DNA of 64,000 bases from contig DEXV01000008.1 of the NCBI GenBank assembly GCA_002364325.1, positions 3,393 through 67,392 of the forward strand. Direction: 5' to 3'. A program made the translations under genes and the position numbers. Source of the stretch: Gillisia sp. UBA3175. GTDB taxonomy: Bacteria > Bacteroidota > Bacteroidia > Flavobacteriales > Flavobacteriaceae. Below the pieces are notes generated by a model. It was not told where the DNA came from. It ran no database searches and was given only the letters and a program-made list of their open reading frames with translations. Positions 33,144 through 42,269 of this stretch are shown piece after piece. Numbering within the stretch: the stretch's first letter is position 1; each line of letters begins with the position of its first letter.

Positions 33144-35609
33144 CTACAACTTTATTTGTAGGGTGGTATACCAAGTAAGTGGTTGAGCCGGAATAATTCC
33201 CGGTCCAGGATATCCTGTGGCTCTTCTAGTAAAATAAGAATTGTCCAGCAAGTTATTAATACCCGCCTCCAATCTAAATTTACCCAAAGAGTAGGATGCA
33301 GAAAGATCCATTATTCCATAAGCAGGAATGCTTCCTTCAATTCCACGCTGATTGTCATTTATATCCTGTGGTGCATTAGTGGCATCGGTAAATTGGTTAG
33401 ATAAATAAGTATACTGCAACCCTGCAAGGAAATTTTTGTATCCAAAGTTTAATCCGGTCTTGAGATTGAATTCAGGGATAAATTCCACTTGATTTCCTTT
33501 AACATTAACTTCTTCAGAACTGGTATAATCAGATTTTGTGAATGCAGCATTCACAAAAATATTGAGCTTATAATTTTTTGCAGAATCAAAAAAAGTATTT
33601 CTAAGGTTCCAGTCTGCAAAGGTTTCTAATCCATAGATAAAGGCATCCCCTATATTTCCTCTAAAACGTACAATTCTTCCTGTCTCCTCCATTTCTCCTT
33701 GGGCATTTTCCCTAGTTTCAGGTTTTAAAACCTCACCAATCCTTTTATTGTATTTCAAAGCAAAAACACTAAAATCATAAGAAACGAAATCCTTAAGCCT
33801 TCCCCGAATTCCAAGATCCGATGTAAAACCTTCCTCATCCTTGATATTTGGATCTACCTGAAAAACAGGATTTATAACCCGTATATCATTAAAGGTAACC
33901 GAACGATAATTCTGAGAAAAGTTAGCATAAAATTCATTTGTAGCATTCAGGTTATAACTAGCCCCAATTCCAAATAAAATAAAGCTTCTGTCAAACTTCC
34001 TGTTATCAGGATTAGTTTGATTTACTAGAATATTTCCTGCCAGATCCTGAAGTATAAATTTATATTCTCCCTCCGCTTCGGTGTTTATATATTCATATCG
34101 AAATCCAGGAGTAATGGAAAATTTGTTGGTAATGTTGAAAATATTCTCCCCAAAAAAAGCGAGATTCTTATTTGGAAAAAGAAATTCAGATTGCCTTGAA
34201 TAGTTCGGAAATTGATCTGTAGCAAAATCGAAATCGGGACCAGTGGTAGCACTTCCTGGCCCCTGTCGCTGGTTATTATTTGCGTCATAATACTTACTTC
34301 CCAACAGTAAAACCGATTCTTCTCCTAAGAAATTATATCTGGTTAAAACACGTGCTTCTGCACCCCAATTAGAAAAATTATCCACTAACAACTCCCTGGG
34401 TGCTGTTGGATCATCTGCCTGAGAAACTCTATTTTCTCGGAATCCTACTGCTTTTCTAGTAGCATCAAGTCCAAAAATATTCAGGCTAAAATCTGTTTTT
34501 TCTGAAATTTTATGCTGAAGTTTTAGCGCGAATAAATTCCAGTTCACATCAAACCAGTTACGTTCCCTATTGGAAAAATTAGGGTTATCATAAAACTGGG
34601 CATCAGTAAGTCCACCGGGTTGTTGTGCTAAATAATCTAAAAAAGTATACTCAAAACTTATTTTGGTTTTCTCATTGAACTTCCAACCTACATAAGCAAA
34701 AGCATTATGAGAATCATATTCAGAATTTGGCCTGAAGCTTTCCCCGCTTTTATAATTATAATAGGTGTAATAGCTGAATTTGCCTATAGTACCGCTCAAA
34801 CTGTTGAAACTTGTAAACATATTATAAGAACCTACCGATTGTCTGGAAATAAGTTCTATTTCTTTATCGGGAACAGGTTCTTTAAATTTAAAATTAATAA
34901 GTCCTCCAAACTGGGTGCCGTATTGTAAAGATGCGGCTCCACGAACCACCTGAATTTCCCTTAAAGCTTCCGGCGGTGGTGTGTAATAACTTTCTGGATA
35001 ACCTAAAACATCTGCAGAAATATCATACCCATTTTGCCTCGTATTAAAATTTTGGGTTCTGTTAGGATCCAATCCCCTGCCCCCAATATTTAATTGTAGA
35101 CCTGCATCTCCATTATCATAAATATTAAGTCCCACTACCTGGCTATAAATTTGTCTGGCATTGTTTGCGGCCAAATTTCCCGCCACCTTATTTAACAAGA
35201 CAACTTCACTTTTTTTGCCGGCATAAATCGCTGTTCCTTCCACTTTCCTAAGCTTTCTTAAAGCAAAAATCTGCTCTCTACGGTTAGTAAGCAAAACTTC
35301 ACTTAGACTTTCAGCTAAAGGTGATAACCTAAATTCTACAGTGGTATCTGTAGTAATAGTGATTTCCCTTTCTTCAATTTCATAATTATAGCTAAACACG
35401 GCAAATTGGTAAACACCTCCTTCAAGATCATTCATTACAAAATTTCCATTTACCTCTGCTTCTGTCATTTTACCAGTGGTTTTATTCCAAATCTCTGCAT
35501 TGGAAATAGGTTCTCCTGTTGCTGAGGAAAGTATTCTACCGCTTAGAGAATATTGTGCATGAGCAAAAAATGTAAATAGAAAAAATATACTAAAGGCCTT
35601 TAATTTCAT
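33144..35609 (-). CDS. TonB-dependent receptor (FecA-like), putative metal-complex uptake
   Basis: I place the start at 35609 (MKLKAFSIFFLFTFFAHAQ, a signal peptide), giving 821 residues; the longer frame would begin 45 bp earlier inside the HTTM gene. A CarboxypepD-like domain (about residues 20-100) is followed by a plug (about 105-230, with VVGLNIYDNGDAGLQLNIGGRG and LREIQVVRGAASLQYGTQFGG) and a 22-strand barrel ending in PLTWYTTLQIKL. It overlaps the end of the HTTM gene by 20 bp and is the last gene of the DUF4856-imelysin-HTTM cluster. Association with imelysin-like proteins suggests iron or another metal complex as substrate. Confidence 0.9.
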   Translation of the reverse strand: MKLKAFSIFFLFTFFAHAQYSLSGRILSSATGEPISNAEIWNKTTGKMTEAEVNGNFVMNDLEGGVYQFAVFSYNYEIEEREITITTDTTVEFRLSPLAESLSEVLLTNRREQIFALRKLRKVEGTAIYAGKKSEVVLLNKVAGNLAANNARQIYSQVVGLNIYDNGDAGLQLNIGGRGLDPNRTQNFNTRQNGYDISADVLGYPESYYTPPPEALREIQVVRGAASLQYGTQFGGLINFKFKEPVPDKEIELISRQSVGSYNMFTSFNSLSGTIGKFSYYTYYNYKSGESFRPNSEYDSHNAFAYVGWKFNEKTKISFEYTFLDYLAQQPGGLTDAQFYDNPNFSNRERNWFDVNWNLFALKLQHKISEKTDFSLNIFGLDATRKAVGFRENRVSQADDPTAPRELLVDNFSNWGAEARVLTRYNFLGEESVLLLGSKYYDANNNQRQGPGSATTGPDFDFATDQFPNYSRQSEFLFPNKNLAFFGENIFNITNKFSITPGFRYEYINTEAEGEYKFILQDLAGNILVNQTNPDNRKFDRSFILFGIGASYNLNATNEFYANFSQNYRSVTFNDIRVINPVFQVDPNIKDEEGFTSDLGIRGRLKDFVSYDFSVFALKYNKRIGEVLKPETRENAQGEMEETGRIVRFRGNIGDAFIYGLETFADWNLRNTFFDSAKNYKLNIFVNAAFTKSDYTSSEEVNVKGNQVEFIPEFNLKTGLNFGYKNFLAGLQYTYLSNQFTDATNAPQDINDNQRGIEGSIPAYGIMDLSASYSLGKFRLEAGINNLLDNSYFTRRATGYPGPGIIPAQPLTWYTTLQIKL

Positions 35610-36954
35610 CTTGAAAGGGTAATATAAAAGATTTATATTTAAACGAATCGTCAAAATTGAGCAGGTTTATATCAGGATCTATATAGGGTGCGCTTTTTCT
35701 GCCATTTAGCGCCACGTAATTTTCTACATAAACTTCAATATTTTTATGCCCACTTTTTCTAAAATGTTCAGCAAGAAAATGAGCATATTGCAACATAAAA
35801 TCGGGTTGAAAAGACATTTGTTTTTCCTGAAATGGCGTTAAAAAGTCGGAGTTATCCACATAGAATCTTTTTCCGGTTTCACTGTCAACAATTTTAAACT
35901 GCGAATATCCAGCTTTTTCCATCAACATTACTCTCCACGAAAAGCGAAATCCTTCTTCGGTCCAGAAAAGCTCTCCCGGATAAGCTAAATATCTCCACGG
36001 AAGGAAGATCTGAATAATGAAAAACACTGCTACTACAGAAAGAAAGATCTGCCTTTTTACAGGCTGAAAAACTAAGCGTAGCGAATTGTCAAATTTCGAT
36101 TTTTTAATTCCGAAGAAACTAGAAATTTTACTGATGAATTTATGGTGTAGCTTCGGACTAAAGAAAATGAGCGCACTCACTATCATAATATATGGGAACA
36201 TCCCAATTGGAAATAAAACCCGGGTCATAACGTGGAATAATACTACCAAAAGGAATGCAAAAAAACGGGTTTTTCTCCAAAGTAAGAGGAAAGGAATTGT
36301 GAGATCATACAACATCCCACTCCAACTAAAGGCATAATGCACCCATTCCTGTTGCATAAGATCTCCTAGAAAGGGAAGATCATATTTGGAAGGCAGCCAA
36401 ATCTTTAATGGCATTGCGCGTAGCAACCAATCTGAGTTTAACTTGGCAAGCCCAGCATAGAAATAGACAATAGCCAGCAAAAGTTTTAAGGAATCTATAC
36501 ACCAAGCGGGAATCTGCTGAAAAGCTTTTTTAGGGTCTTTCCACGCATCTAAAGAAAAGTAAGCATTTGCAGGAAGAAAGATCATTAAAAAACTAAGAAT
36601 ACTAATAAAATAATAATGGTTTAAATAGGTGGTTTTATCCATCAACTCGATGTACGTAAAACTCAGAAAAAAGCTGATTATGAAAAGTCGGTACTTATAA
36701 CCAATGGCAACAAAAAAAGCTGATACTCCACACAGCATAAAAATTAAATAGGTGAAATCGCCCAGCGGTTTCAGCCATTCAAATCCATAATAGGAAAAAA
36801 AGAATTTAGGACTTATATAAAGTTTTTCAATCCAGCCATTAAGCCAGAATCTTATTATGCTAGCCAACATCATACTCCCAAAAAACAAACGGAAGACTGC
36901 CAGAGGGACAGCTTCCGTATAAGAATTGAAATATTTGTTGATCTGAAGTCTCAT
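35590..36954 (-). CDS. HTTM / vitamin-K-dependent gamma-carboxylase-like membrane protein
   Basis: The 454-residue protein has at least five to seven transmembrane helices in residues 15-330 and a C-terminal soluble part. From memory it resembles human gamma-glutamyl carboxylase over most of its length: NHYYFISIL aligns with the NHSYLYGL box holding His160 (here H113), YFYAGLAKLNSDWL aligns with AGVKKLDADW holding catalytic Lys218 (here K171), and FHVMTRVLFPIGMFPYIM aligns with FHCMNSQLFSIGMFSYVM. The C-terminal VENYVALNGRKSAPYIDP also resembles the enzyme. Bacterial HTTM proteins have no settled role. It starts 13 bp after the imelysin-like gene and overlaps the TonB receptor gene by 20 bp. 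Confidence 0.85.
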   Translation of the reverse strand: MRLQINKYFNSYTEAVPLAVFRLFFGSMMLASIIRFWLNGWIEKLYISPKFFFSYYGFEWLKPLGDFTYLIFMLCGVSAFFVAIGYKYRLFIISFFLSFTYIELMDKTTYLNHYYFISILSFLMIFLPANAYFSLDAWKDPKKAFQQIPAWCIDSLKLLLAIVYFYAGLAKLNSDWLLRAMPLKIWLPSKYDLPFLGDLMQQEWVHYAFSWSGMLYDLTIPFLLLWRKTRFFAFLLVVLFHVMTRVLFPIGMFPYIMIVSALIFFSPKLHHKFISKISSFFGIKKSKFDNSLRLVFQPVKRQIFLSVVAVFFIIQIFLPWRYLAYPGELFWTEEGFRFSWRVMLMEKAGYSQFKIVDSETGKRFYVDNSDFLTPFQEKQMSFQPDFMLQYAHFLAEHFRKSGHKNIEVYVENYVALNGRKSAPYIDPDINLLNFDDSFKYKSFILPFQDEIKGL

Positions 36955-36967
36955 TTATAAAAAAAGA

Positions 36968-38080
36968 CTAATCCCCATCTGAATCTACATAGTCAACACT
37001 AATGGAAAGTGCCTGCATCATATCTACTTTCAGTAAGATAACTTCCTTTTGCAATTCATCAAATGCTTGAAGCATTTCAGTATTATTTGTTTGCACCTGA
37101 GATTTTAAACTTTGATCCAAACCTGTAGCCTGACTTAAAATAGTACCGAATTGATTATTGATCAAAGTACTTAATATTTGTCCATCTTTCATAGAATCTA
37201 AATAATCCAGATACTGTTTATAACTAAGGCCGGTCTGGTTGCTTCCATAATATTTACCGTTGAAAAAATCCTGCACGCTTTTTACAGACTTAATATATAA
37301 TTCTCTAGATAGATCTTGAGAGTATAAAGCCTCTACATTGCCAGGAGAAGGTTCTCCCGTAAAGACCCCGGCAGGAAAACCAATTTTACCGGATCTAAGG
37401 AATTTTTCAAAATACAAAACGTAATCATTTGTGAACTTATCTACAGAACCAGTACTTGATGAGCTTGTATTATTTACAAAATTATCTCTAAAAGTTCCTT
37501 GCCAAGAAGCATTAACTTCAATTGTAAGGCTATTGATCCTTTTAGAAACATCTAATAAGTAACTTTTATATTCTTCTGAAGAATATTTGCTTACTATTTC
37601 CTGGTCACTATCCGCCAGCCCGTTTATTAAAAAATCCAAGGCGGGAAAACCCTGCTCATTATAAGTACTAGGAAGTGAAAGATTATAAGACCCACTTTCA
37701 ATCTCATTTACCATAGTACTGACATCTGAAGGGTAGGTATTTAAGAAATTTCTGTAGTTTAATTCTTCAGCTTTACCAATTTCGAACATAGAAACCGTTT
37801 GAAAATCAAGATACGCTTTTTTATATGCAGATCTTAATTGCACCAAGTTCTCTTCAGAAGGATTTATTGTAAAAGAATTAGTTTTTTCCTGAAGATCCTG
37901 TGTGGAAGATGCAAAATTCTCAAAAGAAGGAACAATAATATTATCAGCCCAATTGGCTAACATAGCTTTTCGGTCAAAAGAATTTTCACTTCCACTAATT
38001 GGTTCTTCGCCTCCATTATCTGAAGTGCAGGCAGCAAAAACAAATAGAGCCAAAAATAAAAATTTCGAAATTTTAATCAT
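36968..38080 (-). CDS. Imelysin-like lipoprotein
   Basis: I start at 38080 (MIKISKFLFLALFVFAAC, lipobox Cys18), giving 370 residues; the longer frame contains the intergenic hairpin and no signal. Two helical imelysin repeats are visible, with FDRKAMLANWADNIIVPSFENF, AYKKAYLDFQTVSMFEIGKAE, and GFPALDFLING in place of the GxHxxE motif of classical imelysins. Imelysins are envelope proteins linked to iron uptake; the peptidase name is historical. Neighbours on the same strand are a DUF4856 lipoprotein upstream and HTTM and TonB genes downstream. Confidence 0.88.
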   Translation of the reverse strand: MIKISKFLFLALFVFAACTSDNGGEEPISGSENSFDRKAMLANWADNIIVPSFENFASSTQDLQEKTNSFTINPSEENLVQLRSAYKKAYLDFQTVSMFEIGKAEELNYRNFLNTYPSDVSTMVNEIESGSYNLSLPSTYNEQGFPALDFLINGLADSDQEIVSKYSSEEYKSYLLDVSKRINSLTIEVNASWQGTFRDNFVNNTSSSSTGSVDKFTNDYVLYFEKFLRSGKIGFPAGVFTGEPSPGNVEALYSQDLSRELYIKSVKSVQDFFNGKYYGSNQTGLSYKQYLDYLDSMKDGQILSTLINNQFGTILSQATGLDQSLKSQVQTNNTEMLQAFDELQKEVILLKVDMMQALSISVDYVDSDGD

Positions 38081-38097
38081 AATATTTAATTTTAAAA

Positions 38098-38126
38098 TCT
38101 GGGGAAGAATTAAATTCTTCCCCAGA
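38098..38126 (-). terminator. Intercistronic hairpin between DUF4856 and imelysin genes
   Basis: Perfect 13 bp stem 38098-38110/38114-38126 with a 3-nt loop; on the minus strand it is followed only by TTTTAAAATT. It may be a weak terminator or protect the upstream message, giving more of the DUF4856 protein than of the downstream genes. Confidence 0.6.
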
Positions 38127-38135
38127 CGATTATTT

Positions 38136-39344
38136 TTATTCCGCAGCTTGTGCAACTGTGAAACCAAATGCAGAAGCTATTTCTTCAGAAATGCTATCCA
38201 AGGTTTCCGGAGTTACATCCCAAAATCCGTTTCCTGCTAGAAGTTGTGCTTTAAACTCATCTACCTGTGCTTTATTGATATATGGCATGTTAGTGGCAGG
38301 ATTATTTGTAAATCTCAAACTATAAATAAATCCAAATCCTTCGGAAAGTTCATGGAAAGCAGATCCATATTTTTCTTCAGCAAGTTCAGTTTTACCTCCT
38401 TGCATATAGTTTACAGCTCTCACTGCTATAATTTTAGATAAATTTTCTCTAATAATTGCTACCTGCTCATCGCGAATTTCATAATTATCAGCAACTATTG
38501 CCGCTCTACCTTTTTTGAAAGCATCAAAAGTACTGGCTGCTATGCCTGCAAAATCTGGATCGGCATCAACTTCTCCTAAATAATCGAATAACAGTTTATC
38601 TTGACTCTGGCCTAAAACCGAATTAGGATTTGCAGAAGGAATAGATGGATCTCCATATAGATAACCATAGGCTTCATCCCATTTGTGTTCCATTGTTGTA
38701 AAATTTGCTCCATCTTCAACAATTTCATCCGCATTGTTTATCCTGTTATCCCCTTCATCAAGAACTGCTTGGGTTAAATAATTGTTTATAATTTGATCCA
38801 GCACAAGCCCTCCAATTAAACCTTTTGCGAATGCTTGGTTTAATTCAAGACCTTTTCCATTTACATATCTTTCACCAGTTCCTGCGGCAATTTGTCCAGC
38901 AACTCCAGGTTCAGCTAATAGATCCTTGTTTGTTTTTACAACAGTCATTTGCTCTTCAATAAATGCTTCAAAATCAGCTTTTATTTCTGTGCTCTCAACA
39001 GTATTTGTGGAAAAATACAAAGTTGATGCTGCTACCTTAGATTTTACACTTTTTGATGATTCATTTAATGCAGCTGAAGAAAAAGGAGCGTTTTCATTTG
39101 AAAACATATTGGAAAGTGATTCTGCTGTGGCATTTTCAAAATCAGTGAAAGAAGACAAAATTTCAGCAGACATTTGAAGTCTGGTGGTCTGACCTTCATA
39201 ATTTACGGTAGTTGCATTCCCTCTTTCAAAAGTGTAATTTTGTGGAACTTCAACAGTGTTTTCTATTGGTAATTGTGCATCGTCTGAGCTGCAAGAACTT
39301 AAAGTTAATCCTACGGTGAACGCAATTAAAGCTAATCTTTTCAT
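38136..39344 (-). CDS. DUF4856 lipoprotein
   Basis: The 402-residue protein has a lipobox (VGLTLSSC, Cys18), then YTFERGNATTVNYEGQTTRLQM, which I recall as the start of DUF4856, and KWDEAYGYLYG followed by helical repeats similar in style to imelysin. Family members sit next to imelysin, HTTM and TonB-receptor genes in many Bacteroidetes. The exact function is not known; a periplasm-facing metal-binding or metal-delivery role is inferred from context. It is the first gene of the cluster, preceded by a consensus promoter. Confidence 0.85.
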   Translation of the reverse strand: MKRLALIAFTVGLTLSSCSSDDAQLPIENTVEVPQNYTFERGNATTVNYEGQTTRLQMSAEILSSFTDFENATAESLSNMFSNENAPFSSAALNESSKSVKSKVAASTLYFSTNTVESTEIKADFEAFIEEQMTVVKTNKDLLAEPGVAGQIAAGTGERYVNGKGLELNQAFAKGLIGGLVLDQIINNYLTQAVLDEGDNRINNADEIVEDGANFTTMEHKWDEAYGYLYGDPSIPSANPNSVLGQSQDKLLFDYLGEVDADPDFAGIAASTFDAFKKGRAAIVADNYEIRDEQVAIIRENLSKIIAVRAVNYMQGGKTELAEEKYGSAFHELSEGFGFIYSLRFTNNPATNMPYINKAQVDEFKAQLLAGNGFWDVTPETLDSISEEIASAFGFTVAQAAE

Positions 39345-39389
39345 GAATACTTATTTAGACTGAATTAAAATAGTGATTTGTTTCGAATG

Positions 39390-39420
39390 CAAATATATAC
39401 ACGAAAACTAATTACGCAAA
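39390..39420 (-). promoter_or_regulatory. Consensus promoter of the DUF4856-imelysin-HTTM-TonB cluster
   Basis: On the minus strand TTTG (39420-39417), 19 bp, TATATTTG (39397-39390) match the Bacteroidetes promoter exactly. Transcription would start near 39383, 38 bp before the ATG. I see no obvious Fur box. Confidence 0.78.
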
Positions 39421-39482
39421 ACTTATTTAGATTAATTTTAAATAATATTTTTCAATATAAGTCTGAAGAAGTATCGATAATA

Positions 39483-40352
39483 CTAATGATAAGCCGTGAA
39501 TATTTTAGTTGCCTCATTATAAGAGGATTCAAAACTGGTCATTTTAATATTGGAATCTGCCTTCTTGGAGTTGAAGTATGAAAGCATTTTTTCGGTAGGC
39601 ATATTACCGGTTAATTCATCTTTAGCCATTGGGCAACCACCAAAACCTTGGATAGCACCATCAAATCTTCTGCAGCCAGAAGTATAGGCCGCATTAATCT
39701 TTTCATGCCAGCTAGTTGGAGTAGTATGTAAATGGGCACCAAATTCAATTTTTGGATATTTTGGAATTAAATTAGAGTACAAATAAGAAATAATTTCCGG
39801 AGTACTGCTCCCAATGGTATCAGATAAAGATAAAATACTAACTCCCATATTAGAAAGTTTCTCTGTCCACTCCCCAACTATTTCTACATTCCATGGGTCT
39901 CCGTAAGGATTTCCAAATCCCATGGATAAATAAGCTACAACTTCTTTATCCTTAGCTTTAGCAATTTCTAGGATCTCCTTTAGTGTTTGTACAGATTCAT
40001 CTATGGTTTTGTGGGTGTTTCGCATCTGGAAATTTTCAGAAATCGAAAAAGGATAACCTAGATATTTTATTTCTTCATGAATTGCTGCATCTTGAGCACC
40101 TCTCGTATTTGCAATAATTGCCAACAGTTTACTCTGAGTATTAGAAAGATCTAATCCTGCCAATACCTCAGCGGTATCCACCATTTGCGGAATAGCCTTA
40201 GGAGAAACAAAACTCCCGAAGTCTATAGTATCAAAACCACACCGCAAGAGAGACTGGATAAATTGAATTTTCTTCCCAGTAGGAATAAAGGTTTTAATGC
40301 CTTGCATGGCATCTCTGGGACATTCAATAATTTTAATTTTATCCATAGTCAA
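39483..40352 (-). CDS. Hydroxymethylglutaryl-CoA lyase
   Basis: The 289-residue TIM-barrel enzyme has IIECPRDAMQGIKTFIPT (metal-binding Asp), SDTIGSSTPEII, FGAHLHTTP with the two metal-ligand histidines, and GCRRFDGAIQGFGGCPMAKDELTGN with the active-site Cys loop. It cleaves HMG-CoA to acetoacetate and acetyl-CoA in leucine breakdown. The start may be the first ATG (40352) or the third codon (40346). It stands alone, without other leucine-degradation genes beside it. Confidence 0.92.
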   Translation of the reverse strand: MTMDKIKIIECPRDAMQGIKTFIPTGKKIQFIQSLLRCGFDTIDFGSFVSPKAIPQMVDTAEVLAGLDLSNTQSKLLAIIANTRGAQDAAIHEEIKYLGYPFSISENFQMRNTHKTIDESVQTLKEILEIAKAKDKEVVAYLSMGFGNPYGDPWNVEIVGEWTEKLSNMGVSILSLSDTIGSSTPEIISYLYSNLIPKYPKIEFGAHLHTTPTSWHEKINAAYTSGCRRFDGAIQGFGGCPMAKDELTGNMPTEKMLSYFNSKKADSNIKMTSFESSYNEATKIFTAYH

Positions 40353-40468
40353 AGATACTATTTTACCGATTATATAAAAATAGACCGATTTTTAAAGAAA
40401 TTTAAATCAAATCTCTATTTTAACTACTGAAAACTAATATTTTACACAGATAATTCTGTTTAGAGCCG

Positions 40469-41095
40469 TTATATTAATATAAGAAATCCTATAGCCACGA
40501 AAACAATAATCTGTGTCCATTTTAAAATTCTTCCTGAGTTTCTATGCCTTTTCAAATATTTCGAAATTCTACCGGCAAGCAAAGCCACACCTCCAAAAAT
40601 AAAAAAGGCTTGTAGCATAAATAAAAATCCAAGTATATAGAATTGATAAATGGTATTTACCTCTGGCTCCCATAAGAATCCTGGAAAAAATGCCAAGAAA
40701 AAAATAGTAACCTTAGGGTTTAAAACATTCATTATAAATCCTTGTCCAAACAAATTTCTTGATCTTCTAGGTGGATTATTTTCACCAATAGCTATGGAGC
40801 TATCACTTTTGAAAACTTTGTAAGCTAAATAGAAAAGGTACAAGGCTCCAAGGATTTTAATAATTGTAAATAATATAGGAGATGCTTTAATAATTGCGGA
40901 AACACCAAATGCCACTAAAGTAGTATGTATAACAATTCCAGACACCAATCCTAGCATTGTAATAATGCCAGCTTTTTTACCATTTGAAATACTTTGAACT
41001 AAAACATATATAATATCTGGCCCTGGGGAAAGGGTAAGTAATATAGAGGCAGTTAAAAATGGAATTAGTTGGAGGAGCATAACTAAATTAATCAT
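40469..41095 (-). CDS. LysE/RhtB-family amino-acid exporter
   Basis: The 208-residue protein has six predicted transmembrane helices and the family motif TLSPGPDIIYVLVQSISNGKKAGI (split around GPD) with GALYLFYLAYKVF and MNVLNPKVTIFFLAFFPGF. LysE/RhtB proteins export amino acids such as lysine, threonine or homoserine; the substrate here is unknown. Its start is 2 bp after the pyrD stop, so it is probably co-transcribed with pyrD. Confidence 0.9.
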   Translation of the reverse strand: MINLVMLLQLIPFLTASILLTLSPGPDIIYVLVQSISNGKKAGIITMLGLVSGIVIHTTLVAFGVSAIIKASPILFTIIKILGALYLFYLAYKVFKSDSSIAIGENNPPRRSRNLFGQGFIMNVLNPKVTIFFLAFFPGFLWEPEVNTIYQFYILGFLFMLQAFFIFGGVALLAGRISKYLKRHRNSGRILKWTQIIVFVAIGFLILI

Positions 41096-41097
41096 GT

Positions 41098-42120
41098 TTA
41101 GTTAGCTAAAGCTAAAATAGCTTTATTTATTTCCTTGATCAACCCAGGACCTTCATAAATAAAGCCTGTATAAAGCTGAATCAAACTGGCACCTGCTTCA
41201 AGCTTCTCAAGAGCATCTTTCGCATTGTGAATTCCGCCTACTCCAATGATAGGAAATGCATTATTGCTTTTTTCTGAAAGAAATCGAATAACCTCTGTAG
41301 ATCTATTCTTCAATGGTTTTCCACTTAAGCCTCCCATTTCAACTTTATTTTCAGACTGCAAGCCTTCTCTAGAAATGGTTGTGTTTGTAGCAATCACTCC
41401 CGCGATTCCTGTTTCTGAAATTATTTCGATAATATCCATTAATTGCTCATCTGTAAGATCTGGCGCAATTTTTAAAAGTATTGGTTTAGATTTCGATTTT
41501 AATAAATTTAATTGCTGAAGAGTATTCAGCAATGTCGTTAGAGGCTCCTTATCCTGAAGTTCCCGAAGATTTGGCGTATTAGGTGAACTTACATTTACCA
41601 CAAAATAATCTACATGATCAAACAATGCCTCGAAGCATATTTTATAATCTGAAACTGCATTCTCATTCGGAGTGTTCTTATTCTTACCTATATTTCCTCC
41701 AATAAGTACATTTTTATTGGATCGTAATCGTTTAACGGCAGCTTCAACACCTTCATTATTAAAACCCATTCTATTTATAATAGCGCTGTCTTCTTTTAAT
41801 CTAAACAATCGCGTTTTCTCATTTCCAGGCTGCCCTTTTGGAGTGACAGTACCTATTTCTATAAATCCAAAACCTAAAGAATCTAATTCTTTATATAGAA
41901 CTGCATTTTTATCGAAGCCAGCGGCCAAACCAACAGGATTCTTAAAGGTAAGTCCGAAAACCTTTCTCTCCAATCTAGGATTATTAAGCTGAAATTTATT
42001 TTTAAATATTGAAGGAATTCCCGGTATCTTGAAAAGAAATTTAAGAGCATCAAAAGTGAAATAATGCACCTTTTCAGGATCAAAGTTGAATAATATTGGT
42101 CTTATTAGGGATTTATACAT
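41098..42120 (-). CDS. pyrD: Dihydroorotate dehydrogenase (quinone)
   Basis: The 340-residue class 2 enzyme oxidises dihydroorotate to orotate in pyrimidine synthesis, passing electrons to quinone. It has the N-terminal membrane-binding helices ([20 protein letters not shown]), [48 protein letters not shown] with the catalytic Ser, [12 protein letters not shown], and [28 protein letters not shown] (as two parts). A TATTTTTG -7-like box lies only about 15 bp before the ATG. Confidence 0.95.
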   Translation of the reverse strand: MYKSLIRPILFNFDPEKVHYFTFDALKFLFKIPGIPSIFKNKFQLNNPRLERKVFGLTFKNPVGLAAGFDKNAVLYKELDSLGFGFIEIGTVTPKGQPGNEKTRLFRLKEDSAIINRMGFNNEGVEAAVKRLRSNKNVLIGGNIGKNKNTPNENAVSDYKICFEALFDHVDYFVVNVSSPNTPNLRELQDKEPLTTLLNTLQQLNLLKSKSKPILLKIAPDLTDEQLMDIIEIISETGIAGVIATNTTISREGLQSENKVEMGGLSGKPLKNRSTEVIRFLSEKSNNAFPIIGVGGIHNAKDALEKLEAGASLIQLYTGFIYEGPGLIKEINKAILALAN

Positions 42121-42224
42121 TATCAGGAATTTTTACAAAAATAGATTAATTTGAAGAATAGAAGTAATTATTATTACCCAATAAAAGGTTTTATGCTGAA
42201 GTTTAAATCCTATTGAAATTAAAA

Positions 42225-42248
42225 AAAGCAGCCCGAAGACTGCTTTTA
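42225..42248 (-). terminator. Terminator after the large TonB receptor gene
   Basis: On the minus strand a 7-bp stem AGCAGTC/GGCTGCT closes a TTCG tetraloop (C-UUCG-G type), extended by A-T pairs and followed by T7. Confidence 0.88.
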
Positions 42249-42269
42249 ATTATGATAAGAATTATTTAT

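Noticed and set aside
33144..39344. Polysaccharide utilisation locus around the TonB receptor
   Set aside because: There is no SusD-like lipoprotein, glycosidase or hybrid two-component gene; the neighbours are imelysin, DUF4856 and HTTM.
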